From Geosiphon pyriformis (Eukaryota; Glomeromycota; Glomeromycetes; Archaeosporales; Geosiphonaceae): DNA of 64,000 nt. Each line of letters opens with the position of its first letter. Positions within the stretch are counted from its first letter, which is position 1. Location of the stretch: assembly GCA_016748015.1 (NCBI GenBank), contig JAAOMT010000082.1, positions 281,483 through 345,482 of the forward strand, in the 5' to 3' direction. The notes beneath the pieces are model-generated. The model was not told the origin of the DNA. It did not search any database and saw nothing but the letters and a program-made list of their open reading frames with translations. The translations under genes were made by a program, and so were the position numbers. Shown here piece by piece: positions 21,718-33,600 of the stretch.

Positions 21718-22425
21718 ATGATTATTCTCCAAAATATTCAAAAAATATCCCAAAAATTAATGTTAGCTTTGAAAACACTTCCTGACTTATCTATAACGAT
21801 TAATGGAAGTCAAATTAATTACATTCAGAAAAAAACCACAGCCCCAATAGTAAACAATTTTCAGAATTATCACCCCTATAGAAGAAAAACAAGAAGTCAT
21901 TCTGGAAGTCAATTACCAGAACTTTTAAAGCAAGCTTTAAAAGAAAACCTCTTAATTGCCCCTATTGACATTCCACCAAATGCCACATTTCAACAGAAAT
22001 TATTACTACTTCTCAATGAACAAAACAATAAACATATCCTTATTTATAGATATTTCTATATTGGAAAAACACTTAAAGAACAAAAATTGGAACTTGAAGC
22101 AACAAACATCACTCCTGAAGCTATACAAAAACAAATTCACAATAAATTTAAGACAGCAGCTGGACCAACAAACACTCACTACAAACTTAGAGCAGCTTAT
22201 AGACTCTATGACCTATTCAATACTTGTGAAAACGTTCTACAAAACCCAATACTCCAATCAATGAAGATTCAATACATTGGAAAGCTCATAGAACTGAAAT
22301 TTCAACAATTTTCAGACCAAATTACTTCAATTATTTTGGACCACTATCTTAATATCACAGATAGTGCTTGGACTTCGACAGAGCTCAGTCTTGAGGAGGA
22401 GATTATGCTACCAGTAGAATTTTAG
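21718..22425 (+). CDS. Intact 235-aa extra ORF of the Gypsy element
   Basis: This is the only long uninterrupted frame in the element, in the position between integrase and 3' LTR that some elements use for an env-like gene. The product is 235 residues: a short hydrophobic/basic N-terminus (MIILQNIQKISQ), a basic patch RRKTRSHSGSQ near residue 60, a Leu/Gln-rich helical middle, and an acidic end SLEEEIMLPVEF. No signal peptide, transmembrane segment, zinc motif or glycosylation-rich ectodomain is seen, so it does not look like an envelope. I do not recognise the family. The TAG stop (22,423-22,425) lies inside the 3' LTR, which starts at 22,406. Confidence 0.65.
   Translation: MIILQNIQKISQKLMLALKTLPDLSITINGSQINYIQKKTTAPIVNNFQNYHPYRRKTRSHSGSQLPELLKQALKENLLIAPIDIPPNATFQQKLLLLLNEQNNKHILIYRYFYIGKTLKEQKLELEATNITPEAIQKQIHNKFKTAAGPTNTHYKLRAAYRLYDLFNTCENVLQNPILQSMKIQYIGKLIELKFQQFSDQITSIILDHYLNITDSAWTSTELSLEEEIMLPVEF
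22392..22405 (+). promoter_or_regulatory. Putative polypurine tract
   Basis: TGAGGAGGAGATTA directly precedes the 3' LTR TGCTACCAG. The purine-rich run is the expected plus-strand primer. It overlaps the end of the 235-codon ORF. Confidence 0.55.
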
Positions 22426-23382
22426 CTATTAATTAGCATGAAATTACCCTTATAATTCCTATTATTAATTAACATATATCATTATCATTTCGATTATTAC
22501 TTATTATTTAATCAAATTATCAAATATCATTACTCAATCAATAATCCGATTTGTACTCTAGAAATTAAGATGATCAAATTACACAATACTCTGAACTATT
22601 TAACATAGTCAAAATTTGCCGAAATTAATGAAAATTTGCCGAAATAATCAATAATTCAGTGAAATAACTTGTAAATTTGCCAAAATGTATCTTTAGTTCA
22701 CCCAAATTGTAGAAAAAAGAAAAGTGCAAGTTCAAAGACTAATACTACAACAAGTTGTATAAAAGAAGAGCTTTTCTCTTCAAAAAAATGTATCCTTCCC
22801 ATAACTTATCATAGTAACTTACTTCCAATATCTTAATTGAAACAAATCACTTTTTACAAAATTAAATAAAAAAAAAAATTAAATATTCGAAAACCAAATC
22901 CTTAAATTATTACACTTGAAATTCCCTCAAAACACAACTAACGTTTTGAAATTGATTAGCTACCAATTTCAATGAACTGTTAGTGACTCCAGGCCTGGAT
23001 AGAAAACGTTTCCATTGGAAAATTCTATTTCTTTTACATTTCTTTTATTTTTTTTTTATTTTCTTATTACAAATTATTAGGGTAGTCTACAGACGAGATT
23101 CCTGTAGAAGAGTTGACTTTTATAGCAAAGTAACTACACATTTTAGTAAGCTTCCAGACGAGCAATTCCTGGAAAAGAGTTGACATTTACTACAACATAA
23201 CTACACAAAGTAACTGGCACGGAATTGGCCATTCCACTTATAAGCCCAGCAGTTCAAATTATAGGAGATAATTTGAAGATAAATTCAGTTATTGGAGGTT
23301 CAACTACTTCTAGAAAACGTGAATTTACAACAAACAGACATCAACAACATTCAAGAAAAGAGACCAAAAACCTCTGGTAACA
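22406..23382 (+). repeat. Gypsy 3' LTR
   Basis: This is 977 bp, starting TGCTACCAG and ending CTGGTAACA. It has the same TATA box (22,758), T-rich tract and two-unit internal repeat as the 5' LTR. It retains more C and G than the 5' LTR at the variable positions (for example CAGACGAGATTCCTG here against CAGACAAGATTTCTG). Confidence 0.92.
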
Positions 23383-24673
23383 ACACTATATAGAGAATTA
23401 ATAAAAAAAACTGAAAATAGTAAACACAACAATTTCCAAGAAACTTTTACTATTATTACTTAAGACAAAATTTCAAAATTCAGAATTTGTATACAAACAA
23501 AACAAAACAATTGTTTGATATGGCAATATTATACCAATTTAAACAATTTGTGAGAAAGAACAACTTATTTACATAGACATAAGCCATATATCAGTTAAAA
23601 GTAGGATTTTAAGATTGATTAAAAATACTACTGCATCGAACAATGAACACAATAATCATTAATCAATTAGGAAGGATTATTAATACCTAATTTAAAAAAT
23701 TACAGATTAAAATTGCTCAAATAATTCTTAAAAAAAAGTCAAAGAGTTAATTTAAGAAAAAAAGTTAGAAAAGTTAGGAAATTTTAATGGAGCTTAATAT
23801 TAAAAAAAAGAAATAATGTTACTCATAGAAATTTAGAAATTTTTAAAAAGAAGATAAAATAGCTAATTAAAACTAGACATAGTAAAAGAAAAATTTCAGA
23901 ATTCTTTTTAAAGAATTACAAAATTCTAGGAGTCTTAAGATTTCTGGCTAGAAAAATTAAAAAAATCCAAAAAATCTCATATAACATTAATAATATATAT
24001 AGTAAGAGTATTAGAAACAAAAAAAACAGAATTAAGTTCAAAATTCAGTTAGAATTAATTAATTATCCAATATTCATCTCTTCAAAAAGTAGTTTTTTAT
24101 AACTTGAAAAAAAATTAAATCACATATTAATAAAATATCAATTATTATTTAAATCTATGTTGTTATTACTTGATTAAAGAAAAATTAATCACTTCTACTC
24201 TATTAACATAAAATGTTGATAAAATTTGATACTTAATCATACTGAATCAATAACTTTTAATTACAGCTATTAATAAAATACTAATTTATTCTTTTTTTTT
24301 CTTTTTTTTTCTTTATTTTGTTTTGTTTTGTTTTGTTGTTTTATTAACTAATTAAAAAAATTAAGTACTAAGTATTTTGATGTCAAGAATAATCTAATAA
24401 AAAACCTGAAAACAAGAATAAAAATTTGAAAATAGTTTACTAAAAAAACATAACTGCCAAAATAAATTAACCATTACACTAAAAAAAAATTTACAAAATA
24501 AACTTTTAGAAGGATACTAAAACAATCATTAAATCTTTGTCTATTATACAAAAAACTCTACCAAAACCTTCAAATCAAGAAAATTTTTAGATATTACTAT
24601 TATAATTCAGCTATTAAGCACCAAGTTATCGGTTTTTTATTTATACTAACATCCCAAATAATCATTTGTAACA
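23383..24673. repeat. Family C LTR-like copy 2
   Basis: The segment from about 24,000 to 24,673 aligns with 4,090-4,801 of the LTR-like insertion in LINE 1, ending ATCATTTGTAACA against ATCATCTGTAATA. It starts somewhere after the Gypsy 3' LTR; 23,383-23,900 is only weakly similar to the beginning of family C and contains no readable gene. C and G are largely replaced by T and A. Confidence 0.55.
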
Positions 24674-24960
24674 TCAAACACTCTTTTTTTATGTTAATAC
24701 TATTAGATTCAATAGTATTACTAGCTTTAAAGCTTCAAAAACAATCAGTAAAACTCTTAATAAAATCTCTTTGTTGTCAATATTATTTTTTAAAACACCA
24801 CTTTTTCTTTTTTTTCTAGATAAAATAAGTTTAATAATTACATTAACACCAGATTTTAATAGTTTTTTTTATAATAGCAATACTGGGGCCAACAGTGGTC
24901 TTGTAATTAAGTAGAAATAGTTTTAATTTATTATACTGAATAATTGAGACTTCTTCTTAA
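24674..24960 (-). mobile_element. LINE ORF1 5' fragment, strongly mutated
   Basis: This aligns with LINE 1 positions about 7,030-7,270 (ATAATAGCAATACTGGGGCC here against ATAATAGCAATACTTGGGCT there). It follows directly on the end of the family C LTR at 24,673. It is too short and too changed to encode anything. Confidence 0.65.
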
Positions 24961-26385
24961 AAGATGTACTCTTTCTGTGAATTTAGAATATAAGAAAAAA
25001 AGAATTTTTTTTTTAAAATTATTAGACTATTTTAGTTAATAAATTTTTAATATTTACTTTTTTTTAAATATTTTTTTTGTTTAATTATTAATAATTATAT
25101 TTTAAATTATTTATTTTTTTAAAAAAATATTAAACTGATTAGTTTTTAATCTTTATAATAAATTAAACAAAATATATATTTATTATAAAAAAAATACAAT
25201 AATTTATTATATTAAAATTAAATATAAAATTTATATTATTAGTATATTTAGCTTTTTTTTAAAACTTTTTGTTAAAAAATTTTTTAAAAATATTATAATA
25301 AGACCAACAAATTAGTTTATTATTGATTATAATTTTTTTTGTTAATTTTAATATTATTTAAAGATTTACTATTGCTAATAAAAATCATATATATAAATTT
25401 AACAGTTTTTTTTCATTTTTATTATTTTATTATTTTTATTATTATTTATCTTTTGTTTTAATTAATTAATTTTTTTAACTTGGTTTTAATTTAAAAAAAT
25501 TGTTTAATAACAATACTTAATTATAATAAAATTTTTTATTATATATTAATAATTAGCTTATATAATTTATAATTAAATAAGATTTTGGTTTTTTTAAACC
25601 ATTTATTTTTAATAATAATAATATATTTTTTGGTTTTAGAAACTTTCATATTAATTTTAATACAAATAAAAACAGCTTTACTTAAAATTTTTCTTTTTAT
25701 TAACATATATATTAATTATAAATTAAGTTAAATATTTATTAATTTTTTTGACAATAATACTAACAAATAATTTACTGTTTAAAATTAAATCAATAAAATA
25801 GTTAGCTATTTATGCTTTATAAATTAAAAAAATAATATTACTATTGTTAACAAATTTAACTTAATAAAAGTATTTATTGGTTTTTGATAGTTTTTCTTTA
25901 AAATTAAGTATTTATAAAAATTTTTTTGAACTATAAATAAGTTTTAATTTGAAAATTTTTAATTTTTATTTGTTTATTGTTCTTAACAGTAAATATTATG
26001 GCTTTGTTGAAATTTAAAACAAAATTAACTTTGGTTTTTTTTTTTTTTGTAAAATTAAAAGAGTTAATAGTTAGTTTATTTATATTATGATTATTATTAA
26101 TTAAATTAAAAGTATAAAAAAAGTTTTTTTTTATTAATTTGTATTTTTACTCTTTAAAAATATGTTTATTAGTTTAAATTAAAATATTTTTATTAAAAAA
26201 TTTAGATTAATATAATTTGATCTTTAATTAAAAATATTTTTATTATTAACTTTATTATTTTAACTATTATTGTTTCTAAAAACTAGTAAAAACAAAAAAA
26301 ATTATTGTAATTTTTAAAAAATGATTAATTAATGTACAATAATAATATATAAATAGATAATTTTACTGTTTTTAATAATAAATTA
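24961..26385. other. Extremely AT-rich, no gene seen
   Basis: This is nearly pure A/T with long homopolymer runs, starting where a LINE 5' leader is expected. No open frame of useful length or recognisable protein on either strand. Confidence 0.6.
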
Positions 26386-26389
26386 GTTA

Positions 26390-28290
26390 TTAAAAATTTA
26401 ATAAATTAAATTAAATTAAACTTTAAATATCAAATTTAGTTTAATTTATAAGCTAAACTAAATTTTTAAAGTAAGTTTGAAGTTAAATTTTTTTGACAAG
26501 TTCAAATTTGGTTTAAAATTTACAAACTTAAATAAATTTGATAAATTAAAAAATATATATTTTGTATTATTTGTTTATTAATTATTACTTTGTTTAATTA
26601 TTATAATTAGTTAAAAAAATATATTAAATTATACATATATAACAACTTTATTTTTTAATTTATTAAAATAAATCTATTGTTTAATATTATTAATAATATA
26701 ACAGAATTTAATAACTCAAATAATTTAAATATTAATATTTTTGGTAAATATAGTTTTTAAAATAAAATACAAAATTATTTTAATAAATTTGAATAAACAA
26801 AAAAAACAGTTAAATATTGGTTTTAAAATATATATATAGACTATTTTTTTATAAAATTACAAATATTATTAAACTTTTATAATATTATTTAAAAACTTTC
26901 TATTAAACAGTATATATTATAAAAAAAGGCAAAATGTTTAGAAAGTAAAAATTTAATAAACTAAATCCAATTAAATTATTAAAATAAGTTTAATTTAAGT
27001 TTAAAATTAAACTTTTTTGCCAAATTTAAATTTAAAAATTTGTTTAAGTTTAATAAAATTAAAAAATATTTATTTTATATTATTTGTTTATTAATTATTA
27101 CTTTGTTTAATTATTATAATTAATTAAAAAAGTATATAAAATTATGTAAATATGACAATTTTTTTTAACTTATTAAAATAAATCTATTGTTTGATATTAT
27201 TAAAGATTTAAAATTCAAAATAATAGAATTTGATAATTTAAATAATTTAAATATTAATATTTTTAATAAACATAATTTTTAGAGTAAAATATAAAACTAT
27301 TTTAATAAGTTTATAAAAACAAAAAAAACCAATTAAATATTCAATCTTAAAATATGTATATAAACTATTTTTTATAATTTTTTAATTAAGTTAACTAAAA
27401 AATTGTTTTTAAATTATTATTTTTATTAAAAATTTGATATTTAAATATCTTAAACATGATTTTTTTGTTTGTATATATTATTTGTAATTACTTAATAATT
27501 CAAAAATTATTGTTGTTTTAAATATATTTTTTTTGTAAATAAAAAATATAATTGTAAATATAAAATTTTATTTAGTGTTTAAAACTATAAAAATAATACA
27601 CTATTTTAATTATAAATGTAGTAATTATTGAAAAAAAATTCATTAATATTATAATATAAATTTTAATAATTAAATCTGAATATATTTATAAACTTTAAAC
27701 CAACTTAAATTAAATTTGTTATTTAAATTAAAGTTTAGTTAAAATTTAATAATTTTAGATTTAATTCTGAAGTTTAGCCAAAATTTTATTTAAGTTTAAT
27801 TTAATTTAATAATTTATTTAAATTAATATTTTTATTAAAAATTTGATATTTAAACATATTAAAAACAATTTTCTTATTTTATATATATAGTTAATAATTA
27901 CTTAACAATTTAAAAATTATTTGTTGTTTTTAAATATGGTTTTTTTTGCAAATAGAAATATAATTACAAATATAAAATATTATTTAATGTTTAAAACTAT
28001 AAAAACAATATAATATTTTTAATTATAAATATAAAAACCCTTAAAAAAAATTAATTAATAATATAAAATAATTTTTAATAATTAAATTTGAATAAGTTAT
28101 AAATTTTAAACTAAACTTAAACCAAATTTGTTATTTAAGTTTAAGTTTAATAAAATTTAATAATTTTAAATTCAATTTAAATTCAATTTAAATTTAAGTC
28201 CAAAATTTAGCCAAAATTTCTGTTTAAGTTTGGTTTAATTTAATAATTTAATTAAACTTAGACTAAACTAAACATTAAAATTTTAATGAT
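26390..28290. mobile_element. AT-rich TIR element (family D), self-nested
   Basis: Two modules occur in the order A1 (26,560-26,930), A2 (27,070-27,380), B2 (27,405-27,710), B1 (27,825-28,140). A and B lie next to each other in the single copy at 52,085-52,805, so one copy appears inserted into another. The inner copy spans about 26,973-27,816 and starts TAAATTATTAAA, matching the reverse complement of its right end (TTTAATTTAATAATTTA) as imperfect terminal inverted repeats. Subterminal sequence is rich in AAGTTTAA / TTAAACTT words. No protein is encoded, so it is probably a non-autonomous DNA element. Confidence 0.5.
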
Positions 28291-30055
28291 TATTGAAGTT
28301 AATAAAATTAATATTTAAATTTGAGTTTTTAAAGTTGTTAAGTTTTTTTATTATTTGTGTTAATAACTCTAATAATTAGGCAAAATTAATTATAAGTCTA
28401 TTTATCAATAATTTATTTGAATTTTAAGTTTAAATAACAAAAAAAATAACAGTTATTTAAAAAACTAAAACTAAATAAAAACTAAAAAATAAATTGTAAG
28501 TGTATTTTTTAATTATTTTTAATTTTTAGACAAATTTAATAATTATATTAATAGTAAAATTGTTTTTTAAAGCCAAAAAAACCAAAAAACATATAATTAA
28601 TTAGTTTTTAATTTTTTGGTAAAAAAATAAATTTTTTGTTTTTTAATTCAGTTTTTTCAGTATTTATTTATTAAATTAACTTTCTTATAATTTTGGCATA
28701 TTTAGTTGTAATTTTATTAAAACTTTGTATTTTTTTTCTAATTTAATATGTTATTTAAAAATTTAAATAAAAATTTTAAACTTTTATTTAAATTAAATAA
28801 TAAAAAATATTAATTTTATTGTATTACTTTTAAATAAAAATAGTAAAATATTATTTTTTTATTTTAAAACAGTTTATATGCTTTGAAAAATAACCAAAAT
28901 ATTTGTTTGTATTATATTAATAGTTATTGGTTTTAAAGTAGATATTTTTGTAAAAAAATCTGATTTACTTAAAAAAAATTAAAAACAAAAACAATTTAAT
29001 AGCTTTTTTTTTGTTTCAAAAAAAGTTGTAATTAATTATTAAATAGCTATTCAAAAATAAATTTGATGATTTAATAGTTTGAAATTAAGTAATAGTTATT
29101 CAAAAATAACAAAATATAAAAGCCAATTAATATTGCATTTTTTTTTAAAAAATTTTTTAAATAAGTTTGATTAAAGAAATATATAGTATAAATAATATAA
29201 AATTTAACTGATTAATTATTTAAAAACCAATTTCAAAAGTTTTGGAATGTTTATTAAATTAATTTTTAACAGAAAAACAAATTAAGCAAAAAAATAAAAA
29301 ATTGAATTTAATAAAATCCAAGTTATTTTTGTTATATACTGTAAAATATTTTTTTAATTGTCATAATAAGTATAAATAATTACTTATATAATAAAAAACA
29401 AATAAAATTTGACAATCTTACAAAAAGCACTACTTTTATATTTTAAGTTAAAATAATAAGTTGACAAAAAAAAACAAAATTATATTATAATAAAATTGAT
29501 TAAAAAATAATTTAACTTTAAAAAGCAAATTAAATTGATAAAAATTCCAGTATATAAGATTAATTTTATTAATATTTAATTACTATTCTTTTTAAAAATA
29601 ACAAAAAAACAAAAAAATAATTTGTATTATTAACAAAAAATAACATATTAATATAATTTTATGTTTTATATTAATATTTTAAAATTTAATATTAGATATT
29701 AATAATATTTTTTAATAATATTTATTATTAATTTTAAGATTAATAATTATATAAATTAAAAAAAAATAAAATATATAAATATTAACAAATAATTTTTATT
29801 TACAAATGTTTAGATATTTAAAAAAATTTAAAAAAAAATAAGTAATATAAAAAGATTAAATAATTAAAATAATTTTTATTTCTTTAATTTTTATATGTTT
29901 TTTATTGTTAAAAAACTTATTACTTTATTAATTATTTAAAATAGTCAATAATTAAATCAATAATTAGATTAATAATCAGATTGATGATCAAATTAATAAT
30001 TAGATTAATGATTATTAGTTAAAAACAGAGTAGTTAATTATCTAATATTAATTAA
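28291..30055. other. Extremely AT-rich, no gene seen
   Basis: This is A/T sequence with scattered poly(A)/poly(T). By position it may be the highly mutated 5' interior of the Gypsy copy that becomes recognisable at 30,060, but I cannot align it by eye. Confidence 0.5.
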
Positions 30056-30540
30056 TATATGTAATAATTAATAAAACAATAGATTTTAAAAATTACAACA
30101 ATATTAAAAATTATTTAAAATTATTTATAATATTAAAAAACTAGTTTTAAAGTAAAAAAAATATTTATAATATTAATTAAGATAATAATTATATAAAATA
30201 ACATTATTATTATTGAAAATACAAAAATTTAAATAATTACTTAGCTTAATTTAAGAATACAAAAAAAAATAATATTATATAACATGTATTTGGATTTTTT
30301 TTAATATATTTGGAAAAACAATATTATTTAAAAGATATTAAAACATTATTTTTGGCTTTATATGCAAAAAATTTTTAATAATATATAAAATTTTGTAATA
30401 GTTATTAAAAAAAAAATTATTTATTAAATTTTTAAATTCAATTAAAATTTAATAATTTTTGGATAAAATTAGTATTAATTTAATTAAACTACTATATATT
30501 ATAACTAAAAAAAATATTATAAAACTTTTTTCTATTATAT
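30056..30540 (+). pseudogene. C/G-depleted Gypsy RNase H-integrase remnant
   Basis: This aligns without large gaps to 20,150-20,640 of the main Gypsy element, including the region of the integrase zinc domain (CAACATGCATACAGAC there, TAACATGTATTTGGAT here) and the CNSC stretch (TTGTAATAGTTGTTAAAG there, TTGTAATAGTTATTAAAA here). The differences are overwhelmingly C-to-T and G-to-A in several sequence contexts. No frame remains. Confidence 0.75.
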
Positions 30541-31639
30541 TTTGTAAAAAAGTTTTTTGTTTTTGTTTTTTTTTTAATATATTCTTTATAATTTTTCAAA
30601 ATATAAACTTTTTTATTGTAAATTTGTTGATTTAAACAGTATAATAACTAAAAAAAAAGACAATAAAAAATCTGTTTATAGTTTTATTACTAGAACTTTT
30701 TTTTAAAACAAAAAGTTTCAATTGATAATATTAAATACTTAAGTGAAAAAACATATTTTTATACCGATTTCTAATTATTGCTAATAAATTTTCAAACCTA
30801 AAAACTAATTCAAATAATAATACAAACTACACTTTAATGATTAATAATAAATACAAAACAAATTATAAAAATAAATATTTTTAAGACAAAAAAAATTAAT
30901 TCTGATAAAATAATTGGCTTATTTTTGGGTTTTTATAATTATAATATAAATAATTAAAAAATAACTCTTTTTTTGCCTAATTTTATTGTTTTAAAAAAAA
31001 GATAAATTAATACTAAAATTGTAAAAACTTTAATAAAAATATTAATTTTTTAATTATTAAAAACAAATTAACTATAACTAAAATAATAGTTACCAGGAAA
31101 TTTTTTTGAAATTTGAAAAAATCATCAAATTTATATTTATATAAACTGAATTATAATATTGATCAGTAAAAAAAATTTAAGTAAATAATAATTTTAAAAA
31201 ACAAAAAATATACTTAAATTAAATTATAATAATTAAAATAATTTTTATAAATATATTAAGAAAATAATTGTTTAAATTTTAATTTAATTTAATTATATTG
31301 TATTAATCTAATTGCAATTTATTAAATTATAACAAAAAATTATTATAAAATTTTTTTATTAGTCTTAAAATAGTTTATTTTAATTAAAAAAAATTTTATA
31401 TATATAATTAAAGCCAATAAAAATTAAATAATATAATTATTTAAAAATTAATTTAAAATATTATTGTTTATTTTGTTTATAAACATAATATTATAAATAG
31501 TTAAATAATATATTAACTTATAAATTAGTGTTTTAAGTTTGTTAATTAATTTAAAAATTTTTGATGTTTAAAAATTTTAATTAATAAAGTTTTTTATATA
31601 ATAAACAAAAATTTACTAATAATAATTGATAATACTATT
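30541..31639. other. AT-rich element interior, no gene seen
   Basis: This lies between the Gypsy remnant and family B copy 3. Presumably decayed element sequence; nothing readable on either strand. Confidence 0.45.
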
Positions 31640-33600
31640 ACAGATAAACTTAGTAAAATAATGTTATAATATTTTAGTGCTGGTAATTTGGAAATAGAAG
31701 TTTGGAAATTTTTTGATAAATTGGTTTTTGTTATAAATCAGTTTATTAGTTTTTGAAAGTCTTAATATTTAAAATTTTATTTGTTAAGTTTTTTGGTTAT
31801 AAAATACAAAAAAATTGTTTTGGCTATTGTATTAATATAAGTATCTTATATTCTATACTAGTTAATTACAATTACTAAAATTTGGTATTGTTTTTTTGCT
31901 TTTTTAGTAAACTAATAAAATAAAATTAATATTCAATTCTAAAAAAAACTTTTTTTTTTATCAAGTTATCATAAAGTTTAATATTAAGACAGGTAATTTT
32001 CAATATTGTTGCTGCTATTAGCTGAAATTTAAAAAATTATTTAGCATAAAATTATTCTTATAATTTTTATTATTAATTACTATATATTGTTGTTCCAATT
32101 TATTACTTATTATCTTATTAAATTATTTGAATTATTATTCAATTAATAACCCAATTTGTATAAAACACAAATAAAACCAAATTGCAATAATCAAATTATG
32201 TAATACACTAAACTATATAACATTTAGAATTTGCCAAAATATTTATTAATTTACTAAAATAATCTATAGTTTGCAAAAATAACTTGTAGTTTGATAAAAT
32301 ATATCTTTAGTTTGCCAAAATATTAGAAAAAAAAAGTGCTAAATTATAAAATAGTATTACAATAAATTGTTTAAAAAAGAATATTTTTTTTCGAGAAAAT
32401 ATTTCTTAATTAAAACTAATATTTTTTTTAATATCTTTTATACAAATTAATTTCAATAAAACTTATTTTAAAAACATAAAAATTTTTAATTATTCTTATT
32501 ATGAAATTAACTATTTTATATTAATATTTTGAAATTGATTAGCAACTTCCAGACCTGAATCCAAAATAACTTTTTTAAAAACACATTTTCTTATTTTTTT
32601 TCTTTAGTTTATTTTTTTATTTCTTTTATTTTTTTTATATTATTGGGTAGTTTACAATTGAAATTTTTTGTAGAAGAGTTGACTTTTACAGCAAAGTAAC
32701 TATACATATTTTGGAAAACTTACAAACAAGATTTTCTTGTAAAAGAGTTAACTTTTACCATAAAGTAATTACATACATTTTTAAAGAGCTTACAGACAAA
32801 ATTTTTTTGTAAAAAAGTCAATTTTTACTGCAAAGTAATTATACAAGTAATTGGCATAAAATTGACTATTTCATTATAAATCCAACAGCATACATAGTCT
32901 AAAGTATAAAAAAATACTTTAAAAAAAGAATTAGCTTATTAGAGATTTACTAATTTTTATCAACAGCAAAATTAACAGCAAATGGTATTAACAATACTAA
33001 AAAAAAGATAAATGAATCTCTAATAACATCGTTTTACAAAAAAAAATAAAAAAAATAAAAAAACAAAGAAAAAAAATAGAAATATAATTAATATTTTGTT
33101 AATTACTATAATTAAAAATAATTGGTTCAAGTTATTAAAGTTCTAAATGCATTTATGCTAATTATATTTGGTTTGAAATAGAAGTAAAAGATAAAAATCA
33201 ATTAAATTTTAATAATTGAATTGTTTAAAATTATGTAATTATAGATTTAAATAATAATATTTATTTAAATTGATTAGAAATAAAGAAAACTTTAATATAA
33301 AAGAGTTATTAAACTAAAGATAAAACATTTAGAATTGATGTAATTTTTGTTTGCCTTTTTTCTATTTATTAAAATTACTTGTTTTTATACATATTTTCTA
33401 ATTTTATTAGATTGCTTTTAATTGCTTATTATTATTAATTATTGTTTACTATTTTAGTTATTGCTTTATTCTTTTATATTATAACTAATTATCTTATACT
33501 ATCATTGGTTATTTTGTGTTATTTTACGTTATTTTATGTTATTTTGTATTATTTTATATTATTTTATATTATTATGCATTATTTTTTATAAATAATTAAG
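31640..33600. repeat. Family B copy 3, split by a Gypsy LTR
   Basis: 31,640-32,006 aligns with 10,000-10,365 and 33,029-33,600 aligns with about 10,370-11,060 (ATTGGTTCAAGTTATTAAAG against AATTAGTCCAAGTCATTTAA). A decayed Gypsy LTR occupies 32,007-33,028. The degenerate TTAT tandem tail is at 33,470-33,590. Confidence 0.65.
32007..33028 (+). repeat. Decayed Gypsy LTR with three-unit internal repeat
   Basis: This aligns end to end with the 977-bp LTRs (TGTTGCTGCTATTAGC start, CTCTAATAACA end, GAAATTGATTAGCAACTTCC block near 32,530). It is longer because it keeps three units of the ~69-bp repeat (starting about 32,651, 32,719 and 32,789) where the intact LTRs have two. One unit (TGTAGAAGAGTTGACTTTTA) is nearly unmutated although its surroundings are heavily C/G-depleted. 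Confidence 0.8.

Larger units (their letters stand above)
13461..23382 (+). mobile_element. Near full-length Ty3/Gypsy element with dUTPase
   Basis: This 9.9-kb LTR retrotransposon has two 977-bp LTRs, a presumed PBS directly after the 5' LTR, and a purine-rich tract before the 3' LTR. Its interior order is gag with zinc knuckle, retropepsin, Cys-rich segment, dUTPase, RT, RNase H, integrase and a separate 3' ORF. Domain order RT-RNase H-integrase is Ty3/Gypsy. gag and pol carry many nonsense codons and frameshifts, so the copy is not autonomous. Flanking pentamers differ (TGCAT before, ACACT after), so no target-site duplication is visible; rearrangement or inter-element recombination is possible. 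Other copies of the family are at 1-238 (LTR) and 30.06-33.03 kb (decayed). Confidence 0.92.

Noticed and set aside
21956-22264. 102-codon frame overlapping the 235-codon ORF
   Set aside because: It is an alternative frame inside the longer uninterrupted ORF, with AT-driven composition.
21718-22425. Envelope gene reading of the extra Gypsy ORF
   Set aside because: No signal peptide, transmembrane anchor or Cys-rich ectodomain; position alone is not enough.
26390-28290. Telomere-like TTTAAG/AAGTTTAA words
   Set aside because: They are irregular subterminal repeats of the AT-rich element, with no uniform unit and no GC-bearing telomere motif.
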